A stretch of DNA of 64,000 nucleotides, from assembly GCA_964252015.1 (NCBI GenBank), contig CAXULW010000015.1:1-64000 (forward strand), read 5' to 3'. This document shows, in pieces, positions 59,394 through 64,000 of the stretch (position 1 is its first letter; every line of letters starts with the position of its first letter). The DNA comes from CAXSBR01 sp964252015 (lineage in GTDB: Bacteria; Actinomycetota; Actinomycetes; Mycobacteriales; Jatrophihabitantaceae). The notes under the pieces are model-generated. The model did no database searches, was not told the origin of the DNA, and was given only the letters and a program-made list of their open reading frames with translations. The position numbers were made by a program, and so were the translations under genes.

Positions 59394-59416
59394 AAATGCC
59401 GGCCGGCGAAGCATTT
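59394..59416. promoter_or_regulatory. LysR-type operator between the EamA and LysR genes
   Basis: AAATGC (59394-59399) and GCATTT (59411-59416) form a 6-bp inverted repeat around 11 bases, containing the T-N11-A core (T59397, A59409) of LysR boxes. It overlaps the LysR gene's TATGCT -10 (59416-59421) and lies upstream of the EamA start. Confidence 0.65.
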
Positions 59417-59429
59417 ATGCTCGAGGTGC

Positions 59430-60350
59430 ATGAATACCGATCAGCTGGAGCTGCGCCAGCTCCGGGCCTTCCTCGCCCTGGCCGAGGAGGGCACCTTCCC
59501 CGACGCCGCGATCCGGGTGGGCACCAGTCAGTCCGGGCTCAGCCGCAGCATCGCCCGGCTGGAGGCCGCAGTGGGCGTCCGGCTGGTGGAACGTACGACG
59601 CGCTCGGTGGCGCTCACCGCGGCCGGGACGTCGTTCTACCGGCAGGTTTCCGGCGTGCTGCGCCAGCTCGACGATGCCGTCGCCGGTGTACGGGGCGAGA
59701 CCCGGGCGCTGCGTCTCGGCTACGCGTGGGCCGCTCTCGGCCGGCACACCAGCCCGATCCTGCGCGACTGGCGGGCCCGTCACCCCGACCTGCCGCTGGA
59801 GGTGCACCGGGTCGAGGAACGCACGGCGGGCCTGGCCCGCGGCCGGACCGACATCGCGGTGATCCGCGGCGAGGTCGATCCCGATCATCTGCACGAGGAG
59901 TACCTGCACGCCGAGCTGCTCACCCGCGAAGGCCGGGTGGCCGTGCTGCCCATCGGGCATCCCCTGGCCAACCGGGCGGCCGTCGGGATCGACGAGCTGA
60001 CCGACGACCCGATCGCCCGGAACTCCGCGATCGGGACGACCACGCTCGATCTCTGGCCACCCGACGCGCAGCCGCGGGCGGTGCTCGAGCTCGACAACAT
60101 CGACGAGTGGCTGACGGTGATCGCGTCCGGCGCCGCCGTCGGGGTGACCCCGGAATCGACGCCGTACCAGCACGCGCACGCCGGCGTCGTCTTCGTGCCG
60201 GTGCGCTCGGTGCCGCCGGTCCCGGTGTACCTGGTGTGGCCCCGGGTCGGCGCCCACCCGGGCGTGGCGGAGCTGGTCGAGCTGGTCCGAGCTCACCTGG
60301 GCCCCGCTGTGGATGTCGACGTCGACCCGGCGCCGGCCGGACCTGCGTGA
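59430..60350 (+). CDS. LysR family transcriptional regulator
   Basis: 306 residues from ATG 59430. N-terminal winged helix LELRQLRAFLALAEEGTFPDAAIRVGTSQSGLSRSIARLEAAVGVRLVERTTRSVALTAAG (residues 6-65, quoted in part as the LysR signature) and a periplasmic-binding-like effector domain (LRLGYAWAALG, GRTDIAVIRGEVDP, VAVLPIGHPLANR). Effector unknown; given the divergent EamA exporter and the operator between them, it most likely controls that exporter and itself. TATGCT is 8 nt upstream of the ATG, so its mRNA has almost no leader. Confidence 0.88.
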   Translation: MNTDQLELRQLRAFLALAEEGTFPDAAIRVGTSQSGLSRSIARLEAAVGVRLVERTTRSVALTAAGTSFYRQVSGVLRQLDDAVAGVRGETRALRLGYAWAALGRHTSPILRDWRARHPDLPLEVHRVEERTAGLARGRTDIAVIRGEVDPDHLHEEYLHAELLTREGRVAVLPIGHPLANRAAVGIDELTDDPIARNSAIGTTTLDLWPPDAQPRAVLELDNIDEWLTVIASGAAVGVTPESTPYQHAHAGVVFVPVRSVPPVPVYLVWPRVGAHPGVAELVELVRAHLGPAVDVDVDPAPAGPA

Positions 60351-60429
60351 GATTGTCGACGCGACGGTCCGGAGCCCGCGGGTAGGATCGTCAGCACCAG
60401 CCGGACGACCTTCGAGGTGCAGAAGCCAC

Positions 60430-62436
60430 TTGAGTGACGTGTCAGAGACGCCCGTGAACGAACCCGTCTCGACCACCCTCATCGTCCCGGGTGACCAATC
60501 GATGGTTGCCCTGCTCGGCTCGGGAGACGAGCTGCTGCGGGTGATCGAGCGGTCTGTGGTCAGCGACGTGCACGTGCGCGGCAACGAGATCACCATCACC
60601 GGCAAGGCCTCCGACAACGCGGTAGCCGTGCGGCTGTTCGAGGAGCTGCTCGACCTGATCCGCGGCGGCACCGTGCTCAGTCAGGACGCGGTCAGCCGGA
60701 CGATGGGCATCCTCACCAGCGACTCCGGCGAGCGCCCGGCGGATGTTTTGAGCCTCAACATCCTGTCCCGTCGGGGCAAGAACATCCGGCCGAAGACGTT
60801 GAACCAGAAGCGCTACGTCGACGCGATCGACCACCACACGGTCGTGTTCGGCATCGGCCCGGCCGGCACCGGCAAGACCTACCTGGCCGTGGCCAAGGCC
60901 GTGCAGGCGCTGCAGGCCAAGCAGGTCAACCGCATAATCCTGACCCGTCCCGCGGTCGAGGCCGGTGAGCGGCTGGGCTTCCTGCCCGGCACCCTGTTCG
61001 ACAAGATCGACCCGTACCTGCGCCCGCTGCTCGACGCCCTGCACGACATGGTCGACCCCGAGTCGATCCCGCGCCTCATGGCCGCCGGCACGATCGAAAT
61101 CGCCCCCCTGGCCTACATGCGCGGCCGCGCGCAGCCGTACTCGACCCAGGTGGCCACCCCATCGGGATTCCGGTCGCTGGGCACGCTCGAGGTCGGCGAT
61201 CTCGTGATCGGCTCCGACGGCACGCCGACGCCCGTGCTTGGCATCTACCCGCAAGGGGAGAAGGAAGTCTTCCGGGTGCAGACCCAGGACGGCGCCTCGA
61301 CCCTGTGCTGCGGGGAGCACCTGTGGTCGGTGCGCACCGTGGACGATCGCTCGCACGGCCGTCCGTCGCGCGTGCTGGAGACCCGCGAGATGATCGGCCA
61401 CCTCAAGCGCGGACGGGTACGGCGCTACGAACTGCCGCTGGTGCGACCGGTCGAGTTCGAGCCGCGCGAGACGCCGATGGACGCCTACGCCCTCGGGTTG
61501 CTCCTCGGTGACGGCTGCCTCACCACCCAGACCGCACCGTCCCTCCCGACGGCTGGGGCAGCATCGCGTGGCGGCACGATGGTCGCCGACCCGGTCACCG
61601 AGGTCGTCGCCGATCTCGGGCTTGCTGATTTGCAGTCGGCCACCACATTCGTCCCGAGTGCGTATCTGTCCAACTCCGCCGCAGTCCGGGTCGCGGTCCT
61701 GCAAGGTTTGCTGGACCACGATGGCGGCGTGGTGACCGGGGGCGGCGGTATCGAGTACACAACGACCTCCGAGCGGCTGCGCGACGATGTGGTCTGGATC
61801 GTTCGCTCACTCGGCGGCGTTGCTTCCTGGCGTCTGGACCGGGCCGTTGAGCACCGTCATGACTCTTACGTTCTCGAGATTCGGTTGCCCGCCGAGGTCG
61901 AGCCGTTCCGACTTCGTCGCAAACGGGACGCCTACCGCGAGTCCGGGGGCGGAACACCGATGCGGTTCATCGACAGCATCGAATCGGTGGGCATGCACGA
62001 CACCATGTGCATCCAGGTGGCCGCGGTGGATTCGCTCTACGTCACCGACGACTTCCTCGTCACCCACAACACGCTGAACGACGCGTTCATCATTTTGGAC
62101 GAGGCGCAGAACACCACGTTGGAGCAGATGAAGATGTTCCTGACCCGGTTGGGGTTCGGGTCCAGGGTTGTCGTCACCGGCGACGTCACCCAGGTCGACC
62201 TGCCCGGGGGGACGCAGAGCGGCCTGCGGGTCGTGCGCGACATCCTCGGCGACATCGACGACGTGCACTTCGAGCAGCTGACGTCGGCCGACGTGGTCCG
62301 GCATCGGCTGGTGGCCGAGATCGTCGATGCCTACGCCCGGTGGGACGAGCGCACCGCGCAGAGCGGCCCGCAGTCGGCCCACCCGCAGTCGACCCGCCAG
62401 CAGGGCCCGCGTTCGGCGCGCGGCCAGCGCTCCTGA
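60430..62436 (+). CDS. phoH: PhoH-like NTPase interrupted by an intein
   Basis: 668-residue precursor from TTG 60430 (GAGGTG 10 nt upstream; GTG 60439 and 60454 are alternatives). Extein: nucleic-acid-binding N-terminal region, then ILSRRGKNIRPKTLNQKRYVDAI, Walker A GPAGTGKT (from residue 143), LTRPAVEAGERLGFLPG, APLAYMRGR, and after the intein TLNDAFIILDEAQN (Walker B from 553) and TGDVTQVDLPGGTQSGL. Intein residues 234-547 sit just before the Walker B strand, so unspliced protein should be inactive. Splicing would give 354 residues, the normal size for actinobacterial PhoH. PhoH-type ATPases act with YbeY in rRNA processing; ybeY follows 45 nt downstream. Confidence 0.93.
   Translation: MSDVSETPVNEPVSTTLIVPGDQSMVALLGSGDELLRVIERSVVSDVHVRGNEITITGKASDNAVAVRLFEELLDLIRGGTVLSQDAVSRTMGILTSDSGERPADVLSLNILSRRGKNIRPKTLNQKRYVDAIDHHTVVFGIGPAGTGKTYLAVAKAVQALQAKQVNRIILTRPAVEAGERLGFLPGTLFDKIDPYLRPLLDALHDMVDPESIPRLMAAGTIEIAPLAYMRGRAQPYSTQVATPSGFRSLGTLEVGDLVIGSDGTPTPVLGIYPQGEKEVFRVQTQDGASTLCCGEHLWSVRTVDDRSHGRPSRVLETREMIGHLKRGRVRRYELPLVRPVEFEPRETPMDAYALGLLLGDGCLTTQTAPSLPTAGAASRGGTMVADPVTEVVADLGLADLQSATTFVPSAYLSNSAAVRVAVLQGLLDHDGGVVTGGGGIEYTTTSERLRDDVVWIVRSLGGVASWRLDRAVEHRHDSYVLEIRLPAEVEPFRLRRKRDAYRESGGGTPMRFIDSIESVGMHDTMCIQVAAVDSLYVTDDFLVTHNTLNDAFIILDEAQNTTLEQMKMFLTRLGFGSRVVVTGDVTQVDLPGGTQSGLRVVRDILGDIDDVHFEQLTSADVVRHRLVAEIVDAYARWDERTAQSGPQSAHPQSTRQQGPRSARGQRS
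61129..62070 (+). mobile_element. Intein in PhoH, class 3 signature, with LAGLIDADG-type remnants
   Basis: 314 residues between YMRGR and TLNDAF. It begins with Ala (AQPYSTQVATPSGF) instead of Cys/Ser. Block A has SLGTLEVGDLVIGSDG; block B STLCCGEHLW with His and Trp 299; block F MCIQV with Cys 527; block G VTHN with Thr 545 and terminal Asn 547; the next extein residue is Thr. Trp-Cys-Thr at these places is the hallmark of class 3 inteins. Two endonuclease motifs are present, LGLLLGDG (residues 355-362) and LQGLLDHDG (424-432), but the span between them is about 60 residues, shorter than in intact endonucleases. Confidence 0.92.
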
Positions 62437-62481
62437 GCGCCGCACCGTCCCCGCCCTCACGTACGCGACAATGATCTTCTG

Positions 62482-63015
62482 ATGAGCATCGACGTCAACA
62501 ACGAATCGGGCGCGGTCGTGGACGAGGTCGCCCTGTCCGAGCTGGCCCGTTCCGTGCTCGACCGGCTGGGCGTCACCCCGCTGGCCGAGCTGTCGATCCT
62601 GATCGCCGACGCGACCGCCATGGCCACCCTGCACGAGCAATGGATGGACCTGCCCGGGCCGACCGACGTGATGGCCTTCCCGATGGACATGCTGCCCAGC
62701 GGCGCCGACTCCTCACCCGGCCAGGGCCCCGGAGCGCCGCCGGAAGCCGGTCCGGCGCTGCTCGGAGACATCATCCTGTGCCCTGAAGTGGCCGCGACCC
62801 AGGCCGCAGCAGCCGGTCACTCGGCCGAGTCGGAGCTGTTCCTGCTCACCACCCACGGCGTCCTGCACCTGCTCGGCTATGACCACGGCACGCCCGAGGA
62901 AGAGACCGAGATGTTCGAGTTGCAGGCCCGGCTGGTCAACGAGTGGACGGCCGCCAGCGGCCACGAGACCGTGCGGGCGCCGCTACCCGGCACCGCCGGC
63001 GAGAAGCGCTCGTGA
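62482..63015 (+). CDS. ybeY: Endoribonuclease YbeY
   Basis: 177 residues from ATG 62482. The metal-binding motif HGVLHLLGYDHGTPEEE (three His, near residue 130) and the segments LARSVLDRLGVTPLAELSILIAD, LHEQWMDLPGPTDVMAFPMD and LLGDIILCPEVAATQA are typical. A Pro/Gly-rich insert of about 20 residues (LPSGADSSPGQGPGAPPEAG) breaks the domain, as in other actinobacterial members. YbeY matures 16S rRNA 3' ends and takes part in ribosome quality control. phoH-ybeY-CNNM is the conserved order. Confidence 0.95.
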   Translation: MSIDVNNESGAVVDEVALSELARSVLDRLGVTPLAELSILIADATAMATLHEQWMDLPGPTDVMAFPMDMLPSGADSSPGQGPGAPPEAGPALLGDIILCPEVAATQAAAAGHSAESELFLLTTHGVLHLLGYDHGTPEEETEMFELQARLVNEWTAASGHETVRAPLPGTAGEKRS

Positions 63016-63031
63016 GCTCGCGAACACCCGC

Positions 63032-63091
63032 ACTCCGCGCCCGCCAGAGTCGCGTGGCGGGCCCGATTCGCGTCCCTGGCGGGCGCGGAGT
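63032..63091. repeat. Palindromic element, copy 2
   Basis: Perfect 16-nt arms ACTCCGCGCCCGCCAG (63032-63047) and CTGGCGGGCGCGGAGT (63076-63091), with a 28-nt centre. The run CGCGTCCCTGGCGGGCGCG (63070-63088) also occurs in the copy at 3722-3783. It sits between ybeY and the CNNM gene and ends just before a possible ATG start at 63095. Confidence 0.75.
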
Positions 63092-63112
63092 CGTATGGGG
63101 GGTTCCCCGGTG

Positions 63113-64000
63113 GTGAGCGGAACCGACCTGGTCTGGCTGATCCTGGCCGTCTGCCTGGTGCCGATCGGGGGCGCCTTGGCGTGCATCGACTCGGCGCTCA
63201 CCCGGATCTCGGTGGCCCAGGTGGAGGAGCTGGTCCGCACCGGCCGGCGGGGCGCGCGGTCGCTGCGGATCGTGGTGGCCGACCGCGCCCGTTACACCAA
63301 CCTGCTGTTGTTGCTGCGAATGTTCGCCGAGGTCACCGCGACCGTCCTGGTCGTCATCGTCGCCCGGGCCGCGTTCGGCACCGGCTTCCTGGTCGTGCTG
63401 GGCACGGTCGCGGTCATGGTCGTCGTGTCCTACGTCCTGATCGGGGTCGGGCCGCGCACGACCGGGCGACAGCATCCGTACCCGGTGGCCCTGGGCAGCG
63501 CCGGGCTGGTGCGGATGCTCGGGCGGATGTTCGGCCCGCTGCCCAAGCTGCTCATCCTGGTCGGCAACGCGGTGACGCCCGGTCGGGGCCTGCGCGAAGG
63601 ACCGTTCTCCTCCGAGGTCGAGCTGCGCGAACTGGTCGACATGGCCGAAGCGCGGTCGGTCATCGAGCACGACGAGCGCGACATGATCCAGTCGGTGTTC
63701 GAGCTGAGCGACACGATCGCCCGCGAGGTCATGGTGCCGCGCACCGACGTGGTGTGGGTCGAGCGGGGCAAGACCGTCCCGCAGGCCCTGGCGCTGGCGC
63801 TGCGCAGCGGGTTCTCCCGCATCCCCGTGATCGGGGAGAACGTCGACGACATCGTCGGCATCGTCAACCTCAAGGACCTGGCCCGGCGCGCGCAGGATCC
63901 GGAGAACGCGCGGCTGACCAAGGTGGACGACGTCATGCGCCCGCCCACGTTCGTCCCGGAGTCCAAGCCGATCGACGCCCTGCTGCGCGAGATGCAGGCC
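63113..64000 (+). CDS. CNNM/CorC-type membrane protein with CBS domains (5' part)
   Basis: The frame is open to the end of the window. From GTG 63113 (GTG 63110 or ATG 63095 possible): hydrophobic start LVWLILAVCLVPIGGALACIDSAL (membrane helix), more helices (FAEVTATVLVVIVARAAF, VAVMVVVSYVLIGVG), then a loop and the CBS pair beginning EVMVPRTDVVWVERGKTVPQALALALRSGFSRIPVIG...VGIVNLKDL. This is the DUF21 plus CBS layout of the hemolysin-like/CorC family, linked to magnesium or cobalt transport. It follows ybeY across a palindromic element, as usual before era. Confidence 0.92.
   Translation, partial: MSGTDLVWLILAVCLVPIGGALACIDSALTRISVAQVEELVRTGRRGARSLRIVVADRARYTNLLLLLRMFAEVTATVLVVIVARAAFGTGFLVVLGTVAVMVVVSYVLIGVGPRTTGRQHPYPVALGSAGLVRMLGRMFGPLPKLLILVGNAVTPGRGLREGPFSSEVELRELVDMAEARSVIEHDERDMIQSVFELSDTIAREVMVPRTDVVWVERGKTVPQALALALRSGFSRIPVIGENVDDIVGIVNLKDLARRAQDPENARLTKVDDVMRPPTFVPESKPIDALLREMQA

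Overview
The window is 64 kb of very GC-rich DNA with dense, often overlapping genes, many GTG starts and many TANNNT -10 boxes 6-8 nt before the start codon (leaderless transcripts). Gene content and order are those of the chromosomal core of an actinomycete: rne-type RNase E/G, rplU-rpmA-obgE-proB-proA, nadD-rsfS-phosphatase, leuS, degV, comEA-comEC-holA-rpsT, lepA, hemW, hrcA-dnaJ-rsmE, phoH-ybeY-CNNM/CBS protein. An MptB-like polyprenol-phosphate mannosyltransferase and a Streptomyces-type guanyl RNase also point to Actinomycetia; I cannot name the genus.

Region by region. 1-7.2 kb: end of a TIGR03960-type radical SAM protein and its usual partner (TIGR03936/DUF2344), separated here by about 5.5 kb carrying a cytosine permease/cytosine deaminase pair and a minus-strand cluster (phytase-type esterase, diaminopimelate decarboxylase, flavin oxidase). 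7.4-17.6 kb: RNase E/G, ribosomal proteins L21 and L27, Obg GTPase and the proline genes proB and proA, with a decayed mazEF toxin-antitoxin locus between proB and proA. 17.6-25.8 kb: nadD, cupin, ribosome silencing factor, phosphoglycerate-mutase-like phosphatase, lipoprotein, leuS with a candidate leader-peptide attenuator, and DegV. 25.7-33 kb: mannosyltransferase, DNA-uptake genes comEA and comEC, holA and rpsT. 33-37 kb: a circularly permuted ATP-grasp / alpha-E / transglutaminase operon. 37-50 kb: MMPL transporter, lepA, secreted or envelope hydrolases, a quinone-oxidoreductase-like enzyme, a barnase/barstar pair, a sigma factor with a probable anti-sigma partner, and hemW. 50-64 kb: glycosidase and DinB genes, a small pseudogene, hrcA-dnaJ-rsmE, a FUSC exporter, a HIT hydrolase, an EamA exporter with a divergent LysR regulator, then phoH interrupted by an intein, ybeY and the start of a CNNM/CBS membrane protein.

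The most notable items are the phoH intein, which has the sequence signature of a class 3 intein and a shortened endonuclease region; a 31-nt tandem duplication that puts two five-codon mini-ORFs in front of nadD; a leucine-codon leader peptide with mutually exclusive hairpins before leuS; a mazF killed by a single-base insertion; and two copies of a palindromic element, one of which appears to have replaced the stop of lysA. Several proteins carry in-frame tandem repeats in low-complexity tails.
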